A DNA stretch of 64,000 nucleotides from Curtobacterium oceanosedimentum (GCF_020297365.1 NZ_JAIXIG010000016.1:1-64000), one strand, 5' to 3'; shown: positions 18,550 to 28,299, counted from the first letter of the stretch. Notes: generated from the sequence alone by a model not told the origin. Made by a program: numbers and translations.

Positions 18550-19193
18550 GCGAGCCCGGAGCCGCCGACCGCCCCGGCACCGCCGACGACGCTGCCACCA
18601 GGACGACGCGCGGCACGGGACGGTTCCTCCGTGACCTCGTGGTCATCGTGGTGGTGGCGCTCCTGGCGTCCTTCCTGGTGAAGGCCTACCTGGTGCGGTC
18701 CTTCTTCATCCCGTCGGCGTCGATGCAGGACACGCTGTTGGTCGGCGACCGGGTGCTCGTCAACGAGCTCGTGCCCGGCCTCGTGCCGCTGCAGCGCGGG
18801 GACGTCGTCGTGTTCCAGGACCCGGGCGGCTGGCTCGGGATGGGCCAGGGCGACGACCTCATCAAGCGGGTGATCGGACTGCCGGGCGACACCGTCTCGT
18901 GCTGCGACGCCGACGGGCGGCTGTCCGTCAACGGCCACGCGGTCGACGAGCCGTACGTCGTGCGTCAGCCCGGATCGGACCGCGTCGCCGCGGACGACTT
19001 CGAGGTCACCGTGCCGGCGGGACGGATCTGGGTGATGGGCGACAACCGACCGAACTCGGCCGACTCCCGCGTCCACGGCACCGTGCCCGTCGACGACGTG
19101 GTCGGGCGGGCGTTCCTGACGACCTGGCCGGTCTCGCGCTGGACGGTCCTGTCGCGGTACGGCGACGAGTGGGACCGGGTGCCCGCGCCGTGA
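18546..19193 (+). CDS. lepB: Signal peptidase I (type I leader peptidase)
   Basis: 215 residues from TTG 18546. One N-terminal transmembrane helix (DLVVIVVVALLASFLVKAYLV) anchors a catalytic domain facing outside. The nucleophile Ser is in SASMQDTLLVGD, the general-base Lys in DLIKRVIGLPGD, and box E is MGDNRPNSADSR. This is the classical Ser-Lys enzyme that cleaves Sec/Tat signal peptides, in contrast to the Ser-His SipW-type peptidase at 50938. The TTG start is chosen because it gives a TTGA overlap with the upstream membrane gene. The frame upstream is its shadow. Confidence 0.93.
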   Translation: MSEPGAADRPGTADDAATRTTRGTGRFLRDLVVIVVVALLASFLVKAYLVRSFFIPSASMQDTLLVGDRVLVNELVPGLVPLQRGDVVVFQDPGGWLGMGQGDDLIKRVIGLPGDTVSCCDADGRLSVNGHAVDEPYVVRQPGSDRVAADDFEVTVPAGRIWVMGDNRPNSADSRVHGTVPVDDVVGRAFLTTWPVSRWTVLSRYGDEWDRVPAP

Positions 19194-19222
19194 ACCGTGC
19201 CCGTCGCGCTGCTGCGCGGCGG

Positions 19223-19540
19223 TCAGCAACCCGTCGTCGTCAGGGCGACCGACGCCACACCGTCGGCGGTGACGGTCGTCGACTGCGGGCACAGGTCGCC
19301 GGCGCGGACGGTGACCTCGCCGAGCGGGACCCCCGCGAAGTCGGCCGTGCCGCCCGGGAACACCCGCTGGTGCTCGGAGCGCTTGCCCGTCGACGCGAAC
19401 ACCTCGACCTCGTACGGGTGCTCCGCGGCGTTCGCCGACACCGTGACGGAGAGCTGTCCCGTCGAGTCGTGCGCACCGCACCCGGTCAGGGCGACGGCCA
19501 CAGCGACGCCGAGGACGGTTGCGGGGACGGAGCGGAACAC
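19223..19540 (-). CDS. Small secreted lipoprotein of unknown function
   Basis: 105 residues. The first 21 residues form a lipoprotein signal with lipobox LTGC (Cys21). The remainder is a small beta-rich domain (QLSVTVSANAAEHPYEVEVF, VTVRAGDLCPQSTTVTADG) with two further cysteines, one the last residue, which may form a disulfide. No known domain is recognised. It converges on signal peptidase I and diverges from the GAF/SpoIIE phosphatase gene across 88 bases. Confidence 0.8.
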   Translation of the reverse strand: MFRSVPATVLGVAVAVALTGCGAHDSTGQLSVTVSANAAEHPYEVEVFASTGKRSEHQRVFPGGTADFAGVPLGEVTVRAGDLCPQSTTVTADGVASVALTTTGC

Positions 19541-19628
19541 GCCTCCCAGGCTACGCCGACACGCGGGGAGTACCGCGCCCTCCGGACTGGGGACAGGTCC
19601 TGTCCGGTCTGCGCGTTACCGTGGTCGC

Positions 19629-20831
19629 ATGCAGCCGGAGACCGCGACGTCCGTGCCCGCACCAGCAGGAGCCGATGCGGTCCGCCGCGCTGCCCTGATC
19701 ACCGCGCTCGACATCGTCGAGGGCGGGGTCGAGGAGCGCTTCGAGCGGATCACCCGGATCGCCCGCGAGGCCTTCGGGGTGTCCGGCTCCTTCCTGAACC
19801 TGGCGGGCGAGTCCACGCTGACGATCGCCTCGCAGCAGAGCGAGCAGCGGTTCGGGCCGGTCATCCCGCTGCAGGACACCTTCTGCGGGCGCACCCTCGG
19901 TGAGCGCGGACCGGTGGTCGTCCCCGACGCGAGCGCCGACGACCGGTACTCGGACATGCCGATGGTCGTCGGTGACCCGAACGTCCGCTTCTACGCCGGC
20001 GTCGGGCTCCGCGCCGGCGACGACGACCTGAAGATCGGCACGCTCTGCCTGATCGACCCGCAGCCCCGCACGCTCGAGCCGGACGACCTCGCGCTGCTGC
20101 AGGAACTCGGGGTGTGGGCCGAGCGGGAGCTCGCGGCCGGCGCCGACGAGGACCGGTTGCGCACCGTGCTGACGGGCCTGGAGCCCCCGGCGGTCGACGT
20201 GCCCGGCTACCGGATCGCCGGGCTGTCGATCCCGCACGGCGTGGTGGCCGGTGACTTCCACGACTGGCACCGCTCCGGCCCGGACGCGCTGCACCTGTCG
20301 GTGTCGGACGTGATGGGCAAGGGCATGTCGGCCGGGCTGCTCGCGGCGAACCTCCGCGGCGCCCTGCTCGCCCGCGGCGACCTGGACCCGGGGGTCGCGG
20401 TCGCCGAACTCGAGGCGCAGGTGGCCCCCGAGTTCGGTCGCGCCGAGTCGTTCGCGACGATGTTCCACGGCCGCTTGACGCCGTCGACCGGCCGCCTCGA
20501 CTTCACCGACGCCGGCCACGGACTGGTCCTGCAGCTCCGCGAGGACGACGAGCGGATCATGCGGTCGTCGGACCTGCCGATCGGACTGCACCCGGCGGGC
20601 CTGCCGCGGGCGGCGGGGTCGCTCGTCCTGCGGCCGGGTGACGTCCTGCTCGTGGTCACCGACGGCGCGCTGGAGCTCTGGGACTCGACGCTCGCGTCGC
20701 TGTCCGAACTCGGTGCGCTCTACCGGCAGTCGCCGGACATCGAGACCTTCCTGCAGCGGGTGCGGCAGCGCGCGGCCGAGCACGACCCCGGCGACGACCT
20801 GACGGTGGTCGTGGTGGCGCGCGACGCGTAG
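19629..20831 (+). CDS. GAF domain plus SpoIIE/PP2C serine phosphatase
   Basis: 400 residues from ATG 19629. Residues about 20-170 form a GAF sensor domain (ALDIVEGGVEERFERITRIARE, FYAGVGLR, LKIGTLCLIDPQPRTL). The remainder is a PP2C/SpoIIE phosphatase: VAGDFHDWH, LSVSDVMGKGMSAGLLAANLRG, FATMFHGRL, FTDAGHGLVLQL, LVVTDGALELWD and DDLTVVVV, which together carry the metal-binding aspartates. Such proteins dephosphorylate anti-anti-sigma factors. No RsbW or RsbV partner gene is in the window. The upstream frame to 19197 is a shadow of the lipoprotein gene. Confidence 0.9.
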   Translation: MQPETATSVPAPAGADAVRRAALITALDIVEGGVEERFERITRIAREAFGVSGSFLNLAGESTLTIASQQSEQRFGPVIPLQDTFCGRTLGERGPVVVPDASADDRYSDMPMVVGDPNVRFYAGVGLRAGDDDLKIGTLCLIDPQPRTLEPDDLALLQELGVWAERELAAGADEDRLRTVLTGLEPPAVDVPGYRIAGLSIPHGVVAGDFHDWHRSGPDALHLSVSDVMGKGMSAGLLAANLRGALLARGDLDPGVAVAELEAQVAPEFGRAESFATMFHGRLTPSTGRLDFTDAGHGLVLQLREDDERIMRSSDLPIGLHPAGLPRAAGSLVLRPGDVLLVVTDGALELWDSTLASLSELGALYRQSPDIETFLQRVRQRAAEHDPGDDLTVVVVARDA

Positions 20832-20873
20832 CGCGGCCGCGCGGGTGGCCGCAGCGGGGCGCTCGACGTCGCG

Positions 20874-21743
20874 TCAGGCGCCGAGGCGCTCGATGAGCTC
20901 CGCGTACCGGGCCGCCGTGCGGCTGACGATCTCGTCCGGCAGCACCGGCGGCGTGCCCTGGCGGTCCCAGTGCGCGCTGAGCCAGTCGCGGACGATCTGC
21001 TTGTCGAACGAGTCGGTGCGGTCGGCGGACCGGGCGTCCCAGTAGCGGCTCGAGTCGCTCGTCAGGACCTCGTCCGCGATCCGGATCCGGCCGGTGGCGT
21101 CCTGCCCGAACTCGAACTTCGTGTCCGCGATCACGACGTCCCGCTCCAGGGCGATGGCCGCCGCCTCGGTGTAGACGTGCAGCGAGCGCTCGCGCAGCGT
21201 CGCGGCGGTCTCGGCGCCGACCAGGTCGACCGTCTGCTCGTACGAGATGTTCTCGTCGTGCTGGCCCTGCGGCGCCTTGTACGCCGGCGTGTAGATCGGT
21301 TCCGGCAGGCGGTCGCCGTTCGACAGCCCGGCGGGCAGGGCGACACCGCAGACGCTGCCGGTCTCCTGGTACTCCGCCCAGCCGCTGCCGACCAGGTAGC
21401 CGCGCACCACGCACTCCACGGGGAACATGTCGAGCGGCATCACGTGCATGGCCCGCGCCTCGACCTCGGGCGGGACCGGGGTGCCGCCGGACGACGGGCC
21501 GATCAGGTGGTTCGGCACGTCGCTGAGCTGCGTGAACCAGAACCGCGACAGCCGCGTGAGCAGCTCGCCCTTGCCGGGGATGGGCGGTTCCAGCGCGAAG
21601 TCGTACGCACTGACCCGGTCGGACGCCACGAGCAGCAGCTCGGACGCGCTCGCGATGTCGGGGGTGCCCTCCGGCACGTACAGTTCGCGGACCTTGCCCG
21701 ACGAGACGTGCCGCCAGCCGGCGATCTGTCCGGCGGCGCTCAC
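20874..21743 (-). CDS. purC: SAICAR synthase (PurC)
   Basis: 289 residues from GTG 21743. PurC joins CAIR and aspartate with ATP to make SAICAR. Family signatures are SSGKVRELYV, VASDRVSAYDFALEPPIPGKGELLTRLS, VVRGYLVGSGWAEYQ and VIADTKFEFGQD. The start overlaps the purD stop by four bases (GTGA), so purD-purC is a coupled operon read leftwards. The longer open frame on this strand is the shadow of purD. Confidence 0.96.
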   Translation of the reverse strand: MSAAGQIAGWRHVSSGKVRELYVPEGTPDIASASELLLVASDRVSAYDFALEPPIPGKGELLTRLSRFWFTQLSDVPNHLIGPSSGGTPVPPEVEARAMHVMPLDMFPVECVVRGYLVGSGWAEYQETGSVCGVALPAGLSNGDRLPEPIYTPAYKAPQGQHDENISYEQTVDLVGAETAATLRERSLHVYTEAAAIALERDVVIADTKFEFGQDATGRIRIADEVLTSDSSRYWDARSADRTDSFDKQIVRDWLSAHWDRQGTPPVLPDEIVSRTAARYAELIERLGA

Positions 21744-23023
21744 CGGGCGACCTTCGCGGCGATGTCGGTGCGGTACTGCGCGCCCTCGAGGGCGATGTCG
21801 CCGAGCCCCGCGTACGCCCGCTCGCGGGCCTCGGCGAACGAGGTCCCGGTCGCGACGACGCTGAGGACGCGGCCACCGGTGGCGACGAGTCCACCGTCGA
21901 GCACGCCGGTGGCGGCGTGTGCGACCGAGACGCCGTCGCGGGCGTTGGCGGCGTCGATGCCGGTGATGACCCGGCCGGTCCTCGGGTTCTCCGGGTAGCC
22001 CTCGCTCGCGAGCACGACCGTCACCGCGGCCTCGTCGCGGAACACGGGCGCCGGGGCGCCGGCGAGCTGCCCGGTCGCAGCGGCCAGCAGCAGCTGGCTC
22101 AGCGGCGTCGCCAGGCGGGGGAGGACGACCTGCGTCTCCGGGTCGCCGAAGCGGGCGTTGAACTCGATCACGCGCACGCCCTGCTCGGTCACGATGAGCC
22201 CGCAGTAGAGCAGGCCGACGAACGGCGTGCCCTCGTGCTCCAGACGACGGACGGTCGGCAGTGCGACGAGGTCGGTGACCTCGTCGACGAACGCCTGCTC
22301 CGACGGCCAGCGGTCGGCCAGCCACGGCAGCGGCGAGTACGCACCCATGCCGCCGGTGTTCGGCCCGACGTCGCCGTCGGCGAGGCGCTTGTAGTCCTGT
22401 GCGGGGCTGAGTGGCCGGACGTCGTGGCCGTCGCTCAGGAAGAACAGCGAGACCTCTTCGCCGTCCAGGAACTCCTCGACCACCACGGGGCCGTGCTGCA
22501 ACCAGTACGTGGCGTGGTCGACGGCGGCCTGGCGGTCCTCGGTCACCAGCACGCCCTTGCCCGCGGCGAGTCCGTCGGCCTTCACCACGTAGGGTGCGCC
22601 GAGCTCGTCGATGGCGGCCACGGCTTCGTCCACCGTGCCCGCGGAGACCGGACGGCCGGTCGGCACGCCGGCCTCGGCCATGATCCGCTTGGCGAACGCC
22701 TTCGAGCCCTCGAGCTGTGCGGCGGCCTTGCCCGGCCCGAAGACCGGGATGCCCCGGGTGCGGACGGGGTCGGCGACGCCGGCGATGAGCGGGGCCTCGG
22801 GCCCGACGACGACGAGTTCGACGCCGTTCTCGATCGCGTACTCGGCGACCAGGGCGCCGTTCGTCGGGTCGAGGGAGACGGTCTCGACGTCGGCGGCGAT
22901 GCCGGCGTTGCCGGGCGCCGCCGTGATGACGTGCGCGGCCTGCCCGTCGCCCGTCCCTTCAGCGAGGAGGGCCGTGATGATCGCGTGCTCGCGGGCACCG
23001 GAACCGAGGACGAGGATTCGCAC
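21740..23023 (-). CDS. purD: Phosphoribosylamine-glycine ligase (PurD)
   Basis: 427 residues, the usual length. It ligates glycine to phosphoribosylamine with ATP, giving GAR. The N-terminal VLGSGAREHAI, the PEAPLIAGVADPVRTRGIPVFGP stretch, the ATP-grasp FAKRIMAEAGVPTGRP and YVVKADGLAAGKGV, and the metal-site EFNARFGDPETQVVLPRL are all present. It is the first gene of purDC and diverges from the sterol-carrier-like gene, with only 52 bases for promoters. Confidence 0.97.
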   Translation of the reverse strand: MRILVLGSGAREHAIITALLAEGTGDGQAAHVITAAPGNAGIAADVETVSLDPTNGALVAEYAIENGVELVVVGPEAPLIAGVADPVRTRGIPVFGPGKAAAQLEGSKAFAKRIMAEAGVPTGRPVSAGTVDEAVAAIDELGAPYVVKADGLAAGKGVLVTEDRQAAVDHATYWLQHGPVVVEEFLDGEEVSLFFLSDGHDVRPLSPAQDYKRLADGDVGPNTGGMGAYSPLPWLADRWPSEQAFVDEVTDLVALPTVRRLEHEGTPFVGLLYCGLIVTEQGVRVIEFNARFGDPETQVVLPRLATPLSQLLLAAATGQLAGAPAPVFRDEAAVTVVLASEGYPENPRTGRVITGIDAANARDGVSVAHAATGVLDGGLVATGGRVLSVVATGTSFAEARERAYAGLGDIALEGAQYRTDIAAKVAR

Positions 23024-23075
23024 CAGATCACCCTACCCAGCCCGACACGCCGCCCGCGATCCACGGGGCTAGCCT

Positions 23076-23456
23076 GTGCAGATGCCACCCAGGAGGATCG
23101 AGGACGCCGACGGACGCGCAGCACTGGCCGCCGTGCAGCGGGGGGAGACGTCGCGCCCGGTCGTGGCGACCGCCGTGCGGTGGACGCTGCAGTGCCTGGC
23201 GGACGACGTCCCCGGCAACAGCGTCGAGGTGCGGGTCCCGCCGTTCGCCGCCGTGCAGGCCGTCCCCGGACCGCGCCACACGCGCGGGACGCCGCCGAAC
23301 GTGGTCGAGACGGACGCGACGACCTGGCTCGCGCTCGCGACGGCGTCGCTCACCTGGGACGACGCCGTGGCGCAGGCGCGGGTCAGCGCGTCCGGATCGC
23401 GCGCCGACCTGACGGCGTTCCTGCCGGTGCGATTGCCGGTCGCCGGTGCGAATTAG
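23076..23456 (+). CDS. Sterol-carrier family protein (bacterial SCP-like)
   Basis: 126 residues from GTG 23076, or 124 from ATG 23082. The pattern ATAVRWTLQCLADDVPGNSV, EVRVPPFAAVQAV, RGTPPNVVETDATTWLALATASLTW matches the small actinobacterial SCP-like protein found next to purine genes. These proteins are proposed to bind a hydrophobic or nucleotide ligand, but no role is established. It is transcribed divergently from purD. Confidence 0.8.
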   Translation: MQMPPRRIEDADGRAALAAVQRGETSRPVVATAVRWTLQCLADDVPGNSVEVRVPPFAAVQAVPGPRHTRGTPPNVVETDATTWLALATASLTWDDAVAQARVSASGSRADLTAFLPVRLPVAGAN

Positions 23457-23650
23457 GTAGTCCCTACCGATGCGAGCGCATCGACCGGATCCCTACGCTG
23501 GAAGTCGCCGGGATTCGGACCCGACCCGAACGGGTCCGAACCCGGCGACAGGGACCAAACTACGCGATGTTGCGCACCACCTGTCAACCATCGCGGCGAG
23601 TCGTGGTGCAACTCACAACCTTCCCGCGTCGCTGGTGCGCGCCCGCGTGC

Positions 23651-26236
23651 TCAGATCAGGCCGCTGAGCTCCGACCGGGCGTGCAGGTCCCACTTCGTGA
23701 ACACGCGGGACAGGTGGGCGTCGATCGTGCGGGTCGACAGCCCGAGGACCTCCGCGATCCGCCGGTTGCTCAGCCCCTGCGCAGCGAGCTCGGCGACCTC
23801 GTACTCGCGCTTCGTCAGCGCGGGCTTCACCTGGCCGGCCGCCACCGACATGCCGTGTGACGCGAGCACGCGCTGCGCGGCGAGCACCCGGGTCTGGTCG
23901 CCGGCGAGCTGTGCGTCGGCGTACTCCCCGATCGCGGTCGCGAGCGGCCCGTCGACGCGGGCGGCGGCGTCCCGCAGACGGTCGAGTGCCGCCGCGGTGT
24001 CCCGTCCGTTCTGCATGGCCACCGAGTAGTGCAGCGCCTGGCCGTACATCACGTGGGTCCACGAGCCGTTCGCCGTGCTCCGCGCGATGATCTCGTCGGC
24101 GTGCTGCAGCCCGGCGGGGTTGCCGAGCAGGGACTCGGTCCACGCGATCGTCACGGCGACCTGCTCGCCGGTGATGCGCATCGCGCGCTCGGGGGTCGTC
24201 CGGGCCCGGTCGAGCGCGGCGGCGGCCTCCTCGGCGTTGCCGGCGAACGCGTGCGCCATCGCCAGACGCGCCCACGGGTACGCCGCGAACCCGCCGTGGT
24301 CGGCCACGTCGTACCGCTCGCACGCGGCTGAGAACGCGGCGATCGCGTCGTCCCACCGTCGCTGCCCGATCGCCAGGTTGCCCTGCCCGATGAGCTCGAG
24401 CGTGAAGTCGTACTTCAGGTACGGGCTCGACCGGCCCGCGGGGACCTCGATGACCAGGTCGTCCAGGTCGCCGCGCCACACCTGCACCTGGTGCAGCACC
24501 GAGGTGTTCTCGCCGACGCTCCAGGGGGCGTCCTCGACGTGGGCGATGGCCGTGGCGACCGCGCGGCGGGCGAGTGCCGCGGCCGCTTCGAGCCGTCCCG
24601 CGGTCGCGAGCGCCATCACCGCGCACGGAGCCACCACCAGGAAGGACACCGGCACCGTCGGGGCGTGCTCGATCCCGGTGCGCTCGACCTCCGCCCGGAC
24701 CTCGGCGAAGTCCCCGCCCCAGCCGAGGTGCGCCATGCGGAGCAACCGCAGTCGCTCGACCGCCTCGTCGGACACCAGCCGGGACGCAGCCTCGGTCAGC
24801 GCGACGGCGGCCGCGACGTCGTCGTCGTGGAACTGTCGGATGTTCGCCAGGGTCTCGCACGCCTCGATCACGGCGTCGTCCGACACGGCGCCGCGGTGCT
24901 GCTTGGCCACGGCCCAGGCGGCTTCGGCGTCCGCACGCCCCGCCTCGCGGCCGTCGGAGTACGAGTGGGCGAGGGAGCGCAGGCAGTGCGCCGTCACCTG
25001 CTCCGTCGGCGTCAGGGTGGTCCGGAGCGCGGCAGAGGCCAGCGCGATGCCGCTCTCGTACTCCTGCAGCCGCACCGCGACCTGCGCGGCGTCGACGAGC
25101 TGGTCGACGGAGGGCAGCACGCCGCACTCGAGCGACCACAGCACGGCACGGAGGCGCGCGGCGGGCGGAGCGCCCTCGGGTCGGTCGGCGCGGAAGGCGT
25201 TGGCGCGGGCGAACAGCGCGGTGCGCCGGGCCACCGGCACGAGCGTGCGGATGACCTCGCCGACGAGCGGGTGCGACGGCCGCACCACCGCGGCGCCGTC
25301 CTCGAGGGCGTCGATGCGGACGAGGCCGAGCGCGACGACCCGGTCGACGTCGCCACCGGACACCAGGCCGAGCAGGCGCCCGAGCGGGATGGGGTCGGCG
25401 AGGGCGACGATGTCGACGACGTCACGCAGGTCCTCGGGCAGGGCACCGAGCTCCGTGCGGTACATGTCCGACAGGCTGTCGGACGCCGTCACCCGACCAC
25501 GCCAGTACCACCCGGTCGCGGTGTGGTCGAGGGCCCCGGACGTGCGCGCGGCACGGACGACCTCGCGCAGGTACAGGGGGTTGCCGGCGGTGGCGCGGTG
25601 CACCCGCTCCGCCGAGGCGATCTCGAGCGGCGAGCCGAGCGCCTCCGTCACGAGCGAGGTGGTCTCGTGCAGCGTGAGCGGCTGCAGGTCGATGCGCTCG
25701 AGCAGGTCGTCCTGCCACAGCGCGCGGAGCGGTTCCTTCAGGGCCGTGAAGTCGCGGCAGGTCAGCACCAGCCGGGCACCCTGCCGCCGCACGAGCCAGG
25801 CGACGTAGCGGGCCGACACGGCGTCGAGGTGGTCGGCGTCGTCGACGCGGAGCAGCACGTCGCGGTCGGCGAGGTCCGCGATCGCGGCCAGGCGTTCCTC
25901 GGCGGTGGAGTCGTCGGACAGCTCGGAGATCGAGGCCGGCAGCTCACCGAAGCGCTCGGCGATGACCTCGAACGGCATGGACCGGCTCGCGGCGACCGCG
26001 GTGATCGGCACGACGACCGTGCGTCCGGTGCCGTCGCGTGCCGCGACGCGGTCGGTGACCCGTGCCGCGACGGTGCTCTTGCCGAGGCCGGGGGCACCGA
26101 CGATCGCGACGCTCCAGCGGTGCTCGGCGAGGACCGCGACCGCGCGGTCCTCCTCGGCGCGCTGCGCGACGGGCCAGGCGGTCCGGGCGGGCGAGTCCGA
26201 CAGGCGGCCACGGCGCGAGGTGGTCCGATCACGCAT
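23651..26236 (-). CDS. Large LuxR-family regulator with AAA ATPase (LAL/MalT type)
   Basis: 861 residues from ATG 26236, which has a good AAGGAG site upstream. The frame continues to 26317 without one. An N-terminal P-loop (IVGAPGLGKSTVAARV) and Walker B (LLRVDDADHLDA) form a STAND-type ATPase. The middle third is alpha-helical, probably TPR-like. The last 65 residues are a LuxR helix-turn-helix (LTKREYEVAELAAQGLSNRR, then STRTIDAHLSRVF). Such proteins are activated by a ligand and ATP and oligomerise on promoters. The regulated genes are not evident. About 190 featureless bases separate its stop from the SCP-like gene. Confidence 0.92.
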   Translation of the reverse strand: MRDRTTSRRGRLSDSPARTAWPVAQRAEEDRAVAVLAEHRWSVAIVGAPGLGKSTVAARVTDRVAARDGTGRTVVVPITAVAASRSMPFEVIAERFGELPASISELSDDSTAEERLAAIADLADRDVLLRVDDADHLDAVSARYVAWLVRRQGARLVLTCRDFTALKEPLRALWQDDLLERIDLQPLTLHETTSLVTEALGSPLEIASAERVHRATAGNPLYLREVVRAARTSGALDHTATGWYWRGRVTASDSLSDMYRTELGALPEDLRDVVDIVALADPIPLGRLLGLVSGGDVDRVVALGLVRIDALEDGAAVVRPSHPLVGEVIRTLVPVARRTALFARANAFRADRPEGAPPAARLRAVLWSLECGVLPSVDQLVDAAQVAVRLQEYESGIALASAALRTTLTPTEQVTAHCLRSLAHSYSDGREAGRADAEAAWAVAKQHRGAVSDDAVIEACETLANIRQFHDDDVAAAVALTEAASRLVSDEAVERLRLLRMAHLGWGGDFAEVRAEVERTGIEHAPTVPVSFLVVAPCAVMALATAGRLEAAAALARRAVATAIAHVEDAPWSVGENTSVLHQVQVWRGDLDDLVIEVPAGRSSPYLKYDFTLELIGQGNLAIGQRRWDDAIAAFSAACERYDVADHGGFAAYPWARLAMAHAFAGNAEEAAAALDRARTTPERAMRITGEQVAVTIAWTESLLGNPAGLQHADEIIARSTANGSWTHVMYGQALHYSVAMQNGRDTAAALDRLRDAAARVDGPLATAIGEYADAQLAGDQTRVLAAQRVLASHGMSVAAGQVKPALTKREYEVAELAAQGLSNRRIAEVLGLSTRTIDAHLSRVFTKWDLHARSELSGLI

Positions 26237-26343
26237 GCGGCACACTCCTTCCCTCGGCCGTCCGATCAGTGACGACCATCCTCCCCCGGAACCGTGCGCT
26301 CCGCACAGGCGCGGCACGTCCCACAGTGGGGGACAATGGTCGG

Positions 26344-26757
26344 GTGAGCAACACCGATCGACCCGACGAGCAGCCGGCAGCCGTCCCTGCCCGCACCCCG
26401 GCCCCGGCGCCCAACGCGGTGGCGTCGCCCGACGAGGTCACCATCCGCCGTGCCCCGAAGTTCGGGGTCTTCATCGTCGGTGGCGCGGTGCTCGGCTTCC
26501 TCGCGACCCTCGTCGTGGTCTCGCTCACCATGAACCTGCCCGGCCAGGACGACGACACCAGCTTCGGCGGCCTCGTCGGCTACTTCAGCCTGTGGGGGGT
26601 CACGATCGGTGCGTTCGTCGGCGCGGTCGTCGCGGTCGTCTTCGACCGCGTCTACGCCCGCCGCGCCGCCCGCCTGACGGCGGAGCGCGTCGAGGTGGAG
26701 CTGCCCCCCGAGACGGTCGACGGCGAGCTCGACGACCACGGCGACCAGCGGCCGTAG
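26344..26757 (+). CDS. Two-helix membrane protein of unknown function
   Basis: 137 residues from GTG 26344. A Pro/Ala-rich cytoplasmic N-terminus of about 40 residues precedes two transmembrane helices (FGVFIVGGAVLGFLATLVVV; SLWGVTIGAFVGAVVAVVF). The highly charged tail (RVYARRAARLTAERVEVEL) ends in acidic residues. Proteins of this design sit beside purF in related actinobacteria as I recall, but I know of no function. It is convergent with purF across palindrome B2 and divergent from the LuxR gene. Confidence 0.75.
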   Translation: MSNTDRPDEQPAAVPARTPAPAPNAVASPDEVTIRRAPKFGVFIVGGAVLGFLATLVVVSLTMNLPGQDDDTSFGGLVGYFSLWGVTIGAFVGAVVAVVFDRVYARRAARLTAERVEVELPPETVDGELDDHGDQRP

Positions 26758-26770
26758 CCGCCCCCGATCA

Positions 26771-26816
26771 ACGGACGGGAGGCACGGTGCCAGCTGGCAC
26801 CGTGCCTCCCGTCCGT
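26771..26816. terminator. Family-B palindrome, copy B2 (perfect 46-bp inverted repeat)
   Basis: Arms 26771-26793 and 26794-26816 are perfect reverse complements with no spacer. The outer part (ACGGACGGGAGGC) equals that of copy B1. The inner part differs (ACGGTGCCAG instead of CCGGTACCAG), yet both arms changed together so pairing is kept. It lies between the convergent two-helix protein and purF genes. Confidence 0.87.
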
Positions 26817-26841
26817 CACGTGGTCGCGTACCGGACGCGAC

Positions 26842-28299
26842 CTAGCTGAGCTGGTTCGCCTCGACCCAGGACAGGTACTCCGGGCTGACGGAGCCCGTCA
26901 CGTACTCGCCCGTGAAGCAGCTCATCTCGAGCTCGGTCACGTCGGAGCCCTCGATGATGGCGTCCCGCATGTCGCCGATCTCCTGGTAGATCAGGTGGTC
27001 GCTGCCGAGCACGCGGTTGATCTCCGGGATCTTCCGGTCGTGCGCGATGAGCTCGGCGCGCGTGGGCATGTTGATGCCGTACACGTGCGGGAACCGGACA
27101 GGGGGAGCGGCGCTGGTGAACGTGACCTCGTTCGCACCGGCCGCCCGGGCCATCTCCACGATCTCCTTGCTCGTCGTGCCGCGCACGATCGAGTCGTCGA
27201 CGATCAGGATGTTCTTGCCCTTGAACTCCGACGACATCGCGTTGAGCTTCTGGCGCACCGACCGCTTGCGCTCCGCCTGGCCCGGCATGATGAACGTGCG
27301 GCCGACGTAGCGGTTCTTGTAGAAGCCCTCGCGGTACTCGATGCCGAGCTTCTGCGCGACCTGCATGGCGGCCGGACGGCTGGAGTCCGGGATCGGCATG
27401 ACCACGTCGATGTCACCGGTCGGCGCGTACTGCTCGATGGTGTCCGCCAGGCGGTTGCCGAGGCGGAGTCGGGCGTCGTAGACCGAGATGCCGTTCATGA
27501 CCGAGTCGGGGCGGGCCAGGTAGACGTACTCGAACGAGCACGGCACCAGACGCGGGTTCTTCGCGCACTGCCGGGCGTGCATCTGGCCGTTCATCTCGAT
27601 GAACACGGCCTCGCCGGGGGCGATGTCGCGCACGATCTCGTAGCCGCCGGACTCGAGCACGAGCGACTCGCTCGCGACGACCCACTCGGGCTGGCCGGCC
27701 TCGTCGAACTTGTGGCCGAGGATGAGCGGGCGGATGCCGTACGGGTCACGGAAGGCGAGCAGCCCGTGCCCGGCGATCGTCGCGATCGTGGCGTAGGAGC
27801 CCTCGACGCGCTCGTGCACGCGCTCGACGGCGTCGAAGACCTGGCCCGGATCGAGGTTCGCGCCGCGCACCTGGCCCTGCAGCTCGTGCGCCAGCACGTT
27901 CACCAGCAGCTCGGTGTCGCTCGTCGTGTTGAGGTGCCGACGGTCGATGTCGAACAGTTCACGCGTGAGTTCCCGCGTGTTGGTGAGGTTGCCGTTGTGC
28001 ACGAGGACGATGCCGTACGGCGCGTTCACGTAGAACGGCTGGGCCTCTTCTTCGTTCGTCGCGGCGCCCCTGGTGGCGTAGCGGACGTGGCCGAGCCCCA
28101 TGGTGCCGAGGAGGGCACGCATGTCGCGGGTGCGGAACGCCTCGCGCACGTGCCCGCGGGTCTTGTGCATGTGGTGCACGTGGCCCTCGACCGTGGCGAT
28201 GCCCGTCGAGTCCTGCCCGCGGTGCTGCAGGAGGAGCAGTGCGTCGTAGATGGATTGGTTGGCTGGGCCCTGCGCAACGAGGCCGACGATGCCGCACAT
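26842..28299 (-). CDS. purF: Amidophosphoribosyltransferase (PurF)
   Basis: 485 residues. It makes phosphoribosylamine from PRPP and glutamine, the first committed purine step. Met1-Cys2-Gly-Ile-Val-Gly gives the N-terminal nucleophile Cys2 after Met removal. LLLLQHRGQDSTGIAT and the VHNGNLTN motif belong to the glutaminase half. The PRPP-binding loop is NILIVDDSIVRGTTSKEIV. No long propeptide is present. It is transcribed divergently from purM with 74 bases between starts, an arrangement that allows shared regulation. Confidence 0.97.
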   Translation of the reverse strand: MCGIVGLVAQGPANQSIYDALLLLQHRGQDSTGIATVEGHVHHMHKTRGHVREAFRTRDMRALLGTMGLGHVRYATRGAATNEEEAQPFYVNAPYGIVLVHNGNLTNTRELTRELFDIDRRHLNTTSDTELLVNVLAHELQGQVRGANLDPGQVFDAVERVHERVEGSYATIATIAGHGLLAFRDPYGIRPLILGHKFDEAGQPEWVVASESLVLESGGYEIVRDIAPGEAVFIEMNGQMHARQCAKNPRLVPCSFEYVYLARPDSVMNGISVYDARLRLGNRLADTIEQYAPTGDIDVVMPIPDSSRPAAMQVAQKLGIEYREGFYKNRYVGRTFIMPGQAERKRSVRQKLNAMSSEFKGKNILIVDDSIVRGTTSKEIVEMARAAGANEVTFTSAAPPVRFPHVYGINMPTRAELIAHDRKIPEINRVLGSDHLIYQEIGDMRDAIIEGSDVTELEMSCFTGEYVTGSVSPEYLSWVEANQLS